From positions 1 to 43,091 of IMG/VR virus record IMGVR_UViG_3300002835_000377: 43,091 nucleotides of DNA; one strand, 5' to 3'. The number at the start of each line of letters is the position of its first letter. Position 1 is the first letter of the stretch. A program made the translations under genes and the position numbers. Origin of the DNA: a virus. Below are positions 8,260 through 16,265 of this stretch, one piece after another. The notes beneath the pieces are model-generated. The model was not told where the DNA came from, did not search any database, and was given only the letters and a program-made list of their open reading frames with translations.

Positions 8260-8603
8260 TAGATTATTCAAAACCTACAGCACAAATGTTAGGGAGATGG
8301 CAACCATTTCACGATGGTCATTTAGCTTTATTTAAAGAAATATTAAAGAAGACTGGACAAGTTGTTATTATGGTAAGATCAATGCCACAAACAGAAAATA
8401 ACCCATTTGTATTTGAAGATATAAAGAAAAGGATAGAAGAAAAATTACAAGACTATGTAGGTAAATTTGATGTTGTGAAAGTACCAAACATTACCAATAT
8501 ATGTTATGGTAGAGATGTTGGTTATAAGATTGAAGAGATCGTGCTTCCAAAAGAAATACAGGAAATATCAGCTACAAAAATTAGACAAGAAATGAAGAAA
8601 TAA
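8256..8603 (+). CDS. HxGH nucleotidyltransferase (cytidylyltransferase-like)
   Basis: A 115-aa Rossmann-type nucleotidyltransferase: GRWQPFHDGH (residues 13-22) holds the H19-D-G-H22 nucleotide-binding motif and ISATKIR (104-110) the family's C-terminal signature. This fold includes NMN, pantetheine-phosphate and glycerol-phosphate transferases and ATP sulfurylase. Closest by eye are small NMN/cytidylyltransferase-like domains (GRFQPFHxGH). Because it adjoins an APS kinase and a sulfotransferase, a sulfate-adenylylating role is conceivable but unproven. Last gene of the cargo block. Confidence 0.75.
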   Translation: MIDYSKPTAQMLGRWQPFHDGHLALFKEILKKTGQVVIMVRSMPQTENNPFVFEDIKKRIEEKLQDYVGKFDVVKVPNITNICYGRDVGYKIEEIVLPKEIQEISATKIRQEMKK

Positions 8604-8633
8604 CTCCATATTTCATCTTAGTTGAATATAAGG

Positions 8634-8639
8634 TATAAT
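8634..8639 (+). promoter_or_regulatory. TATAAT -10-like box before the nozzle-like gene
   Basis: A perfect TATAAT lies six bases before the ATG at 8645. A convincing -35 is missing (17 bp upstream is TTTCAT). If used, the transcript would start at or next to the start codon. In AT-rich DNA this may be chance. Confidence 0.25.
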
Positions 8640-8644
8640 GATTT

Positions 8645-10774
8645 ATGCCTTTAAAAAAAATACCAGTAGCTCCAGGCTTTGATAAGCAAGATACAGCATC
8701 CCAAGCAGAAGGACGCTGGATTGATGGAGATAACGTACGTTTTCGTTATGGTAACCCTCAAAAGATAGGGGGTTGGGAGCAGTTATTATCAAGTACACTA
8801 GTAGGTGCTGCACGAAATCAATGGATATGGGCAGATCTTAAAGGTAATCGTTATTCAGCTATTGGCACTAATAAAGTATTAGTTATTTATTTTGAAGGTG
8901 CATTTTATGATATTACACCTGTTGACGCTACTCTTACAAGTTGTACATTTAATACTTTAAATGGTTCTACATCGTTAACTGTTAACAAAGCAGGACATGG
9001 TTTAACTGTTGGAAGAATTGTTAAATTTACTTCAGTAACACCACCTACAGGAACAACCGCAGCAGACTTTACAAATTTATTTGAGGTCATAACAACACCT
9101 TCATCAAGCACTTTTACAGTCACTTTACCAACTGCATCAAGTGGAACTGCTAGTACTTCTGGCGCTGCCTCTTGTACACCTTACTATGATTTTGGTCCTT
9201 TTGGACAAACATATGGATATGGTTATGGTACATTTAACTGGGGTGGATTTAGTTCAACAGTTACTCAAAATCAATTAAATGGAGCAATCAATAATTCAAC
9301 TGGAACTATTACAGTAGATTCAACTACAGGATTTCCTGCGTCAGGAACTATCCTAATAGATTCAGAATTAATTACTTATGCTAGTTTAAGTGGAACACAA
9401 TTCTTAACTTGCGGTAGAGGAGCCGAAGGCACAGCTGCAGCATCTCACGCTGATAATGCAATAGTTTATGATGCAGCTACTTATGTTGGTTGGGGCGAAG
9501 CATCTTCAGTTCAAACATCGATTAGGTTAGATCCAGCAAATTGGTCATTAGATAACTTTGGACAAATATTAGTAGCAACAATGCACAACGGCCCTACATT
9601 TACTTGGGATCCAGATTCAGGATTAACTACAAGAGCAGTAATCAATGCTTCAATGCCTCAAAAATCTGTTATGACTATAGTATCAGACAGAGATCGTCAT
9701 CTTGTTCATCTAGGTACTACAACGACTGTTGGTGGAGCAGTTCAAGATAAAATGTTAATTAGATTTTCAGATCAAGAAGATTTTAACACTTATGCTCCAA
9801 CATCAACAAACACAGCAGGTACATTCAGATTAGACGCTGGTACTAAAATAGTAGGAGCTGTTAGAGCAAAAGATTATATTCTTATTCTTACAGATGATGC
9901 TGCTTATTCAATGCAATTTGTAGGTCCTCCTTTTACTTTTAGTATTAGAAAGGTTGGGTCTAATTGTGGTTGTCTAGGTCAGCACGCAATGATCTATGCA
10001 AATGGATTAGTGTTTTGGATGGGTGATTCTGGAGGATTCTTCGCATTTGACGGTACGGTTTTAACAGTTCCTAGTTTAGTCGAAGATTTTGTATTTACAA
10101 CAAACGGCGATAACTTAGGTATAAACTATGATCAAGATGAAACAGTTTTTGCAGGTCATAATAGTTTATTCCAAGAAATAAATTGGTTTTACACAAAGGC
10201 TAACTCAACATTAATAGATAGAATAGTCACTTACAATTATGGCGATAAAGTTTGGACAACAGGATCACTTGCTAGAACAACTTGGGCAGATGCATCTGTT
10301 TATGACAAGCCTTACGCTACAGAATATGACGCGGCAGCCACGCCAACATTTCCTATTGTTAATGGAGTAAGTTTAGGGGCTTCTATATTTTACGAACATG
10401 AAACTGGTGTTAATGAAGTAAATTCAGCAGGTGCTGAAACAGCAATACCCGCATTTATTAGATCAGGTGATTTTGATTTAGATTTAGATGGAGATGGTGA
10501 ATATTTCTTAAAGATAAATAGATTTATACCTGATTTTAAAAACCTTGAAGGTAATTGTAAAGTAACTTTGTTTTTAAGAAATTATCCTGCAGACACAACA
10601 ACATTAAAGGGGCAAACAACAATTGGCCCATTCACTGTTAATTCAGATACGGATAAAGTCGATACGCGCGGGCGCGCGAGACTAGCAAGTATTAAAATAG
10701 AAAATGATGGTGTAGATGAAAACTGGAGATATGGAATATTTAGAGTAGACATACAACCAGACGGAAGAAGATAA
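8645..10774 (+). CDS. Tail nozzle/stabilisation-like virion protein
   Basis: A 709-aa structural protein. Start motif LKKIPVAPGFDKQDT, then EGRWIDGDNVRFRYGNPQKIGGWE, a signature shared by large tail proteins of marine podovirus-like phages (nozzle or packaged-DNA-stabilising type). The middle is beta-rich with WGEASSV and VVSDRDRHLVHLG stretches as in propeller-like repeats. The C-terminus has TRGRARLASIK (near residue 674) and ends RVDIQPDGRR, typical of the family. In such phages it would form the distal tube below the adaptor. The next gene overlaps its stop by one base (TAATG). Virion location is confident, exact position inferred. Confidence 0.7.
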   Translation: MPLKKIPVAPGFDKQDTASQAEGRWIDGDNVRFRYGNPQKIGGWEQLLSSTLVGAARNQWIWADLKGNRYSAIGTNKVLVIYFEGAFYDITPVDATLTSCTFNTLNGSTSLTVNKAGHGLTVGRIVKFTSVTPPTGTTAADFTNLFEVITTPSSSTFTVTLPTASSGTASTSGAASCTPYYDFGPFGQTYGYGYGTFNWGGFSSTVTQNQLNGAINNSTGTITVDSTTGFPASGTILIDSELITYASLSGTQFLTCGRGAEGTAAASHADNAIVYDAATYVGWGEASSVQTSIRLDPANWSLDNFGQILVATMHNGPTFTWDPDSGLTTRAVINASMPQKSVMTIVSDRDRHLVHLGTTTTVGGAVQDKMLIRFSDQEDFNTYAPTSTNTAGTFRLDAGTKIVGAVRAKDYILILTDDAAYSMQFVGPPFTFSIRKVGSNCGCLGQHAMIYANGLVFWMGDSGGFFAFDGTVLTVPSLVEDFVFTTNGDNLGINYDQDETVFAGHNSLFQEINWFYTKANSTLIDRIVTYNYGDKVWTTGSLARTTWADASVYDKPYATEYDAAATPTFPIVNGVSLGASIFYEHETGVNEVNSAGAETAIPAFIRSGDFDLDLDGDGEYFLKINRFIPDFKNLEGNCKVTLFLRNYPADTTTLKGQTTIGPFTVNSDTDKVDTRGRARLASIKIENDGVDENWRYGIFRVDIQPDGRR

Positions 10775-11037
10775 TGGCTAAAATAGATTTTTACATACCT
10801 GAACCATCGCCACAATACTCAACTGATAATCAAAGACAAATTATACAAGCATTAGATACTTTAAAATCTCAGTTAAATACTTCTTATAGTGAAGAGGTAT
10901 TAGAAGATTTTCAAACCTTTGCTTGGTTTTTAATAGGTACAGGTAAGGTTCGTCAAACAAATACATCAAATACTGCGTTGCTAACTGGGTCTAGATTAAA
11001 TATAACGGTAGCTTCAGTAACAACAGTAATTACATAA
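10774..11037 (+). CDS. Small virion-associated protein with one TGSRLN repeat
   Basis: An 87-aa protein overlapping the nozzle-like gene by one base. N-terminus IPEPSPQYS, a helix NQRQIIQALDTLKSQLN, then a C-terminal TGSRLNITVASVT that matches the repeat unit of the 396-aa protein at 1132. It could be a capping or attachment partner for that protein. Ends one base into the next ATG (TAATG). Confidence 0.6.
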   Translation: MAKIDFYIPEPSPQYSTDNQRQIIQALDTLKSQLNTSYSEEVLEDFQTFAWFLIGTGKVRQTNTSNTALLTGSRLNITVASVTTVIT

Positions 11038-11378
11038 TGACAATAGTATATAAAGTTCAGGGATATAGTTTAACAACATCAAATCTTACAACAGTTTTAA
11101 CTATTGACTCATCTTCTAGAGCAATAATCAAAGAGATTACTGTTGTAAACGATACCCCATCTTCAAGTGTGGTGGATTTCTTTTTTAGAGATAGTTCAGA
11201 GGCTACAAGTTATAAGTTTTTTCATAGTGATGTTGGTGGAGATATAACTGATAATGCAGTAAATAATACATTGGTATTAGAAGAAAGTGATAGCCTTAAA
11301 TTTCAAGCAGATACTGCTAATTCTATTTCTGGACAAATATCATATGCTTTGATAAATAGATCTCAACAAAATGGCTAG
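11037..11378 (+). CDS. Small beta-rich virion-type protein, 113 aa
   Basis: Alternating strands (YKVQGYSLTTSNL, AIIKEITVVND, VVDFFFRD, LKFQADTANSISGQISYALI) give the look of a beta-sandwich, as in small phage head or tail proteins. No catalytic residues are apparent. Packed between virion genes and overlapping the next gene by 8 bases. Function unknown. Confidence 0.55.
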   Translation: MTIVYKVQGYSLTTSNLTTVLTIDSSSRAIIKEITVVNDTPSSSVVDFFFRDSSEATSYKFFHSDVGGDITDNAVNNTLVLEESDSLKFQADTANSISGQISYALINRSQQNG

Positions 11379-11502
11379 AAAAGTACAATCAGGACACGGA
11401 ACTTTTATTAAACGTACCAATAAGAAAAGACCTGGTAGGCATAGTAAAAGACCTAATAAAAGAAAAGATAAAAAAGAATATAAAGGACAAGGAAGAAAAT
11501 GA
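11371..11502 (+). CDS. Very basic 43-aa protein
   Basis: ATG at 11371 overlapping the preceding gene; product is about half Lys/Arg (MARKVQSGHGTFIKR followed by KKRPGRHSKRPNKRK). Such tiny basic proteins recur in marine phage structural clusters and may bind DNA or RNA. Its stop overlaps the next ATG (ATGA), supporting translation. No known domain. Confidence 0.6.
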   Translation: MARKVQSGHGTFIKRTNKKRPGRHSKRPNKRKDKKEYKGQGRK

Positions 11503-11651
11503 TGTTTTATATTTGGCATACATTAATAGTATTATTATTTATAGCTTTTTCATTTTATTTAGGTTATAGATATGGTAAGAAAACTAAAGAATACAAAATT
11601 ACATACACTGAAGAAAAAGTAAAAAGTAAATGTCCAATGGGATTTAATTGA
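11499..11651 (+). CDS. Single-membrane-segment protein, 50 aa
   Basis: MMFYIWHTLIVLLFIAFSF is an N-terminal hydrophobic segment of about 20 residues, followed by YLGYRYGKKTKEYK and a polar tail. One-TM topology with a cytoplasmic basic tail is likely. ATGA overlap with the basic protein before it; the next ATG is one base after the stop. Could be lysis-related or an inner-membrane accessory; nothing decides this. Confidence 0.55.
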   Translation: MMFYIWHTLIVLLFIAFSFYLGYRYGKKTKEYKITYTEEKVKSKCPMGFN

Positions 11652-11652
11652 T

Positions 11653-11904
11653 ATGGATGAAGAAATAATAATATCGGATCAATATATTAAAGAGTATGTT
11701 ACTATAGATGGTAAACAAGTACCTGTTATAAAGTGCCCTACAAAAATTACTTATAGAAACAAAGTAACTGGTGAAGTATATGCATCGGCAGCTGAAGCAA
11801 ATGCTGATGTAGCAAATCCAAGTACACCAACAAAACAAGAAGATATTGCACAAGATGTTGCAGTAACTGTTGCACATTTATCATTATTTGGTAAGACTAA
11901 GTAA
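11653..11904 (+). CDS. Small unknown protein, 83 aa
   Basis: Contains VPVIKCPTKITYRNKVTGEVYASAAEAN-type sequence (a short beta hairpin with K-V-T-G-E turn) and a polar Ala/Asp-rich helix near ANADVANPST. Ends HLSLFGKTK. Its TAA shares a base with the ATG of the glycosyltransferase that follows. No function recognised. Confidence 0.55.
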   Translation: MDEEIIISDQYIKEYVTIDGKQVPVIKCPTKITYRNKVTGEVYASAAEANADVANPSTPTKQEDIAQDVAVTVAHLSLFGKTK

Positions 11905-12839
11905 TGGAACCCAGAGGTGGCACAGAACTTCAATTTGAGTTTTTAAGAAAATACGTTGATAAAAAACTATTAGATCAAGTACAAATCTGTACTTCTGTCC
12001 CAGGCAAAGTCCCATTAGATCCAAACAAAGTAAATATACTTTGGCAAAAAAATTCATACGATCAACCAAATTTAGCACCCTGGTTTAAAGACAAATCAAA
12101 TCACAATAAATATGATTGGTATGTATTTAATTCACATTGGAATTATGAAAAGTTTAGAATGGCTTTTGATGTACCAACAGAGAAATGCACTGTCATTAAA
12201 AACGGTGTTGTAAACATTAAACCTTCAGATTTAAATTATAAAAAAGGTGATCCTATTAAATTAATATTTCATCCAACTCCTTGGCGAGGATTAAATGTAA
12301 TTCTAGCTGCAATGCAATTTATTAAAAATCCATTAATAACATTGGATGTGTATTCTTCAACACAAGTTTATGGAGATAATTTTAAACAAGCAAACGATGC
12401 TGCTTATCAAGAACTTTATGATCAAGCACGACATTTGTCTAATGTAAATTATATTGGTTATAAACCACATGAATACATATTAGAAAATTTACACAAATAT
12501 CACATCTTTGCTTATCCTAGTATTTGGGAAGAAACATTTTGTATATCAGCATTAGAAGCTATGTCTGCTGGGCTTTATTTAATAACTACTGATCTTGGTG
12601 CTTTATTCGAAACTTGTGCTGAGTTTCCAATTTACATACATTATGAAAAAGATTATTTGAGACTTGCAAAAAAATTTGCTATGGCTATTGAAGTTGCTGC
12701 AGAACATTTACATGAAAATTACATTACTGATCATTTAAAATTTCAAATGAAATACACTAACAACTTTTACAATTGGGAGAAACAAGGAAATCAATGGACT
12801 CAATTTTTAACAGGAGCATTGAATGCAAGACGCAAGTAA
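11904..12839 (+). CDS. GT-B glycosyltransferase (GT4-like)
   Basis: A 311-aa protein starting MEPRGGTELQFEFLRKY, where GGTE is the N-terminal loop of GT-B enzymes. The second domain begins near residue 115 (PIKLIFHPTPWRGLNVILAA, a phosphate-loop R-G-L strand/helix) and carries E210-TFCISAL-E218 then AMSAGL, the E-x7-E donor-binding motif of GT4. Transfers a sugar from a nucleotide donor. It heads a three-gene group of glycosyltransferases and overlaps the next by 17 bases. The acceptor is unknown: phage particle, DNA or host glycan. Confidence 0.8.
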   Translation: MEPRGGTELQFEFLRKYVDKKLLDQVQICTSVPGKVPLDPNKVNILWQKNSYDQPNLAPWFKDKSNHNKYDWYVFNSHWNYEKFRMAFDVPTEKCTVIKNGVVNIKPSDLNYKKGDPIKLIFHPTPWRGLNVILAAMQFIKNPLITLDVYSSTQVYGDNFKQANDAAYQELYDQARHLSNVNYIGYKPHEYILENLHKYHIFAYPSIWEETFCISALEAMSAGLYLITTDLGALFETCAEFPIYIHYEKDYLRLAKKFAMAIEVAAEHLHENYITDHLKFQMKYTNNFYNWEKQGNQWTQFLTGALNARRK

Positions 12840-13635
12840 ACCTATTTGGATAAAACCAAGACCTGCCGATAAACTTGAAGATGGAGCTGATTTTTCTATA
12901 TTCATAGCAACACCAGTTCATTCTGACGTTTCTATTCATTATACACAAGCCTTATTAGAATTTCAAAAAGAATGTTATGCAAAAAAAGTTAAAGTAACAT
13001 TTCAATTATTTAAATCATCTTTAGTTACACAAGGAAGAAATTTATCTGTAGGTGGATTTATGGAGACAGGCCATTCACATTTGTTGTTTATTGATTCAGA
13101 TATAGATTTTCAAGCAAAGTCTATATTTACTATGGTTGAAAAAGACAAAGATGTTATTTCTATTCCTTATCCTATGAAAACAATTAATTGGGAAAAGATA
13201 CTCGAAAACTTTCAAAATGGTAAAATTAAAAATGTAATTGATTTATCAACTGGAGGTAACACTTATCCTATGCGATTAGAGGATTCAGAAAATGTACAAA
13301 TAGATAAGGGAGTCATAGAAGTATCACACTCACCAACAGGCTGCATGTTAATCAAACGATCTGTTATTGAAAAAATGATTGATAAGTATCCTCATTTAAA
13401 AATAATCCAACCTACAATTATTAACGGTAAACCAATTGAGAAACCTTATCTTTATAATTTTTTTGATACTATGTTCGATCAAGAAACTCACACTTACATG
13501 GGTGAAGATTTTGCTTTTTGCAAACGTTGGAAAGATATTGGCGGTAAGTGTCATGCCTATGTTAACGATATTATAACACATGTTGGAGAACATCAGTATT
13601 GTGGAAAATTTATAGATGAATTAATTGTAAAATGA
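12823..13635 (+). CDS. GT-A glycosyltransferase-like protein
   Basis: A 270-aa protein. GT-A core visible: FSIFIATPVHSDVSIHY, then SLVTQGRNLSVGGFM and HLLFIDSDIDF with the D91-S-D93 metal/nucleotide-sugar motif. A later TGCMLIKRSVIEKM and GEDFAFCKRWKDIGG fit the acceptor-side signatures of this phage family. It is paralogous to the next gene. Overlaps it by 4 bases. Confidence 0.75.
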   Translation: MQDASKPIWIKPRPADKLEDGADFSIFIATPVHSDVSIHYTQALLEFQKECYAKKVKVTFQLFKSSLVTQGRNLSVGGFMETGHSHLLFIDSDIDFQAKSIFTMVEKDKDVISIPYPMKTINWEKILENFQNGKIKNVIDLSTGGNTYPMRLEDSENVQIDKGVIEVSHSPTGCMLIKRSVIEKMIDKYPHLKIIQPTIINGKPIEKPYLYNFFDTMFDQETHTYMGEDFAFCKRWKDIGGKCHAYVNDIITHVGEHQYCGKFIDELIVK

Positions 13636-14366
13636 AACTGTTCGTTACATCACCAACAACAGGTTTAGTTGACATTCATTATTTACGTTCAATATTTTTA
13701 CTTCAGGCAGAGTGTCATAAAAGAAAATGTCACATTCAATTACATTTACACAAAGCATCTTTAGTAACTTTCGGTCGTAATCACTGCACAAGTTCTTTTC
13801 TCAGCACTGATTATACACATATGATTTTTATTGACACGGACATTGAATTTAATCCTGAAGATATTTTTAGAATGATAGAAGCGGATAAAGAAGTAATCTT
13901 AATACCTTATCCATTAAAATCATATGACTGGAGAAAAGCGGATGAGATGTGGAAAAATTATAAAATGCCTTTAAACAAAGGGGGTTTCACATGGCCAATA
14001 AAAGTATTAAATCCTGAAGATATGGAAGTAAATAATGGAATTGTAGAAATAGAAAAAGGACCAGCAGGTTGTATGGTTATTAAAAGATCAGCTTATGAAA
14101 GATTAATTAAATATTATCCAAATTTGAAATTAAATCAAAAAAACTTAATAGATGAAAAAGTTAAAAGCAGTGAATTTTCTTATAATTTTTGGGACACTGG
14201 ATATGATGAATCTGAGGGAAAAGTGGTTGGTGAGGACTTTGCTTTTTGTAATAGGTTTAGGACTGCTGGTGGCAATGTTTTTGCGTTGATTGACGCAGAG
14301 ATCACGCATCACGGATCAGCACCATTTAAAGCTAGGTTCATTGACGAATTTGCTAAAATTGAATAA
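13632..14366 (+). CDS. GT-A glycosyltransferase-like protein, paralogue of the previous gene
   Basis: A 244-aa protein with the same landmarks as the gene before it: SLVTFGRNHCTSSFL, HMIFIDTDIEF (D68-T-D70), VILIPYPLKSYDW, AGCMVIKRSAYERL and GEDFAFCNRFRTAGG. It lacks the roughly 25-residue N-terminal extension of its paralogue. A tandem duplication followed by divergence is the simplest explanation; the two could act in sequence or as a pair. An AGGAG and a 40-bp gap follow before the ejection genes. Confidence 0.75.
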   Translation: MKLFVTSPTTGLVDIHYLRSIFLLQAECHKRKCHIQLHLHKASLVTFGRNHCTSSFLSTDYTHMIFIDTDIEFNPEDIFRMIEADKEVILIPYPLKSYDWRKADEMWKNYKMPLNKGGFTWPIKVLNPEDMEVNNGIVEIEKGPAGCMVIKRSAYERLIKYYPNLKLNQKNLIDEKVKSSEFSYNFWDTGYDESEGKVVGEDFAFCNRFRTAGGNVFALIDAEITHHGSAPFKARFIDEFAKIE

Positions 14367-14406
14367 AGTGTCCTAAATACGTATTTAAAACAGGAGCAAT
14401 TCATAT

Positions 14407-15852
14407 ATGGATCCAATTACAGCGTCGATTTTGATATCTGGGGGTATCAACGCACTACAAGGTAAAAGAGGTTCAGATTTACTTAAAAGCACCATTAGTG
14501 ATGCGGCCTTAGCTTATGCAACTCAAGGGGCATCTGCTGGAGCTAGTGAAGGTATTTCTACAATTCCTGGTATAGATGATCTTGGTCAAGTTGGTATTAA
14601 TCAATACGCTAATACTGGAATAGCACAGCAAATGGCAAACACTGCTTTACAAGGAGAAACATTTGCAGCAAGAGATGCAATGAATGCTGGTGATTTTATG
14701 CAATACACTGACAGTGTGCAAAACGTCGTTTCGCCAACATTACCAGAAAGATTTAGTGGAGCATTACAAACAGGAAGTGAAACATTAAATAAAGGTTTAG
14801 ATTTTTTTAGAAAAACAGATCCCGCAACTGGTAAAATTTTATCAAGTGGGGAGTATGATAAAGGAAAAGTATTATTAGGAGCTGGAGCATTAGGAGCAGG
14901 TTTATACGCAGCTGGTGCTTTTAAACCGACACCAGCACCAGAGCCTAAGTATCCTGGATATAATAGATTCTATGCAGCAGACCCTGGAATGTTTCAACCA
15001 TTTTCAGGAAGATACGGACCAGATACTGGAAAGTATCCAGAAGGATCTCCGTACAGCGGAATGCAAGAAGGTGGTATAGCATCGCCAGATGATATGATGA
15101 ATCAATCCGCAATGGCTATGACTGCACCTTCAACACCAATAAGTAGTTTATACGCAATGGCTAAAAATAGATTTTTACCACAAGCACAACAAGTTGAACC
15201 TTTACAAGTTGATACGCAACCAATGTCATTAGGTATTTCTGAAATTTCTGGAAATTTGCCAGAGGCATTAAAAAGAAAATATATTATGGAATATAAATCA
15301 GATCCAGATAATACAGCTGTTAAATTTGCTCAGGAAATGAAAGATACAGATAGATTGTCAATTGCTGATATTAATCAAGCTAGAAAAATATTAGATGATT
15401 TATCTAATGATGTAAAAATGCCAGTAAATGATTTAAAAGGAATACTAGGTTTAGTCGGAGAAGGTGATATTAATGTACCAAAAGCTCAAGACGCACCTGC
15501 TTATGTGCAAAAATTAATAGATCTTATACAGGCACGATCAGTAAATGAACCGCCAAAAGCATTTATGGGTGGAGATATGGTTGATGTATTACCTTCAAAA
15601 TTAATCAGAAACGAAAACGATGAAATGAATTATAAAAGAACTTCTGGTAAGCTAGTTGTAGATGAAACTGGCAAAGGAAGTGGAAATAAAGACACTATGC
15701 TAGCTCAATTAGCAGATGGTGAATTTGTAACAAAATCTAAATCAGTGCTTGGTGCTGGTAAAATAATGGGCGGTAAATCTAAAGAAGAACAAAGAAAATT
15801 AGGAGCTCAATTCTTTTACAAACAAATGGCTGAATTAGAAAAATTTGCATAA
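14407..15852 (+). CDS. Internal virion/ejection-type protein, 481 aa
   Basis: Small-residue-rich N-terminus (ILISGGINALQG, ALAYATQGASAGASEG) and a hydrophobic LGAGALGAGLYAAGAF segment near residues 155-170. The C-terminal part has DTMLAQLADGEFVTKSKSV, a motif repeatedly seen in marine podovirus internal virion proteins. Likely packaged inside the head and ejected with DNA. Preceded by CAGGAG; overlaps the next gene by one base. Confidence 0.65.
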   Translation: MDPITASILISGGINALQGKRGSDLLKSTISDAALAYATQGASAGASEGISTIPGIDDLGQVGINQYANTGIAQQMANTALQGETFAARDAMNAGDFMQYTDSVQNVVSPTLPERFSGALQTGSETLNKGLDFFRKTDPATGKILSSGEYDKGKVLLGAGALGAGLYAAGAFKPTPAPEPKYPGYNRFYAADPGMFQPFSGRYGPDTGKYPEGSPYSGMQEGGIASPDDMMNQSAMAMTAPSTPISSLYAMAKNRFLPQAQQVEPLQVDTQPMSLGISEISGNLPEALKRKYIMEYKSDPDNTAVKFAQEMKDTDRLSIADINQARKILDDLSNDVKMPVNDLKGILGLVGEGDINVPKAQDAPAYVQKLIDLIQARSVNEPPKAFMGGDMVDVLPSKLIRNENDEMNYKRTSGKLVVDETGKGSGNKDTMLAQLADGEFVTKSKSVLGAGKIMGGKSKEEQRKLGAQFFYKQMAELEKFA

Positions 15853-16265
15853 TGTATTGTGTAAAATTTAAGTCTGAAAACGTTAAAGATGTTTGGATAT
15901 TAGTTAAAGATAAAATTCAAGCAGCTTGTGAATATAATGGAGGGTTCGCAGACGCCGAAGACTTTAAAAGATGGTTAGAACAAGGAACCATGCAGTTATG
16001 GGTGGCTTGGGATAACGAAGAAAAAAAAGTGTTATGTGTTTGTATTACTGAAATAAGACAGTATCCCAAATACAAAGTTTGTAGTTGTAAAATAACTACA
16101 GGCTCAAACATGAAAAGATGGGTTAATTTTATGAATTATATACTTGAATTTGCAAAAGACGAAGGTTGTAAAAAAATGGAAATGATTACAAGACCAGGTT
16201 GGGAAAAAGTTCTTAAATCAAAAGGTTTTTTTAAAACTCAAGTACAATTAGAAAAAGTATTATGA
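15852..16265 (+). CDS. GNAT-like protein within the ejection module
   Basis: A 137-aa protein with an acetyltransferase-like order: N-terminal helices (VKDVWILVKDKIQAAC), strand LWVAWDNEEKKVLCVCITEI, a KVCSCKITTG strand, helix WVNFMNYILEFAKDEGC, strand KMEMITRPGWEKVLKSKGF. The final G-W-E-x5-K-GF resembles the GNAT end. The acetyl-CoA loop (R/QxxGxG/A) is not clear, so it may be a catalytically dead structural relative, as reported for GNAT-like internal proteins in T7-type phages. ATGA overlap with the next gene. Confidence 0.6.
   Translation: MYCVKFKSENVKDVWILVKDKIQAACEYNGGFADAEDFKRWLEQGTMQLWVAWDNEEKKVLCVCITEIRQYPKYKVCSCKITTGSNMKRWVNFMNYILEFAKDEGCKKMEMITRPGWEKVLKSKGFFKTQVQLEKVL

Noticed and set aside
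8256-8603. Calling the HxGH protein an ATP sulfurylase outright
   Set aside because: The motif GRWQPFHDGH is closer to small NMN/cytidylyltransferase-like enzymes and the length is far below ATP sulfurylases; left as a hypothesis.
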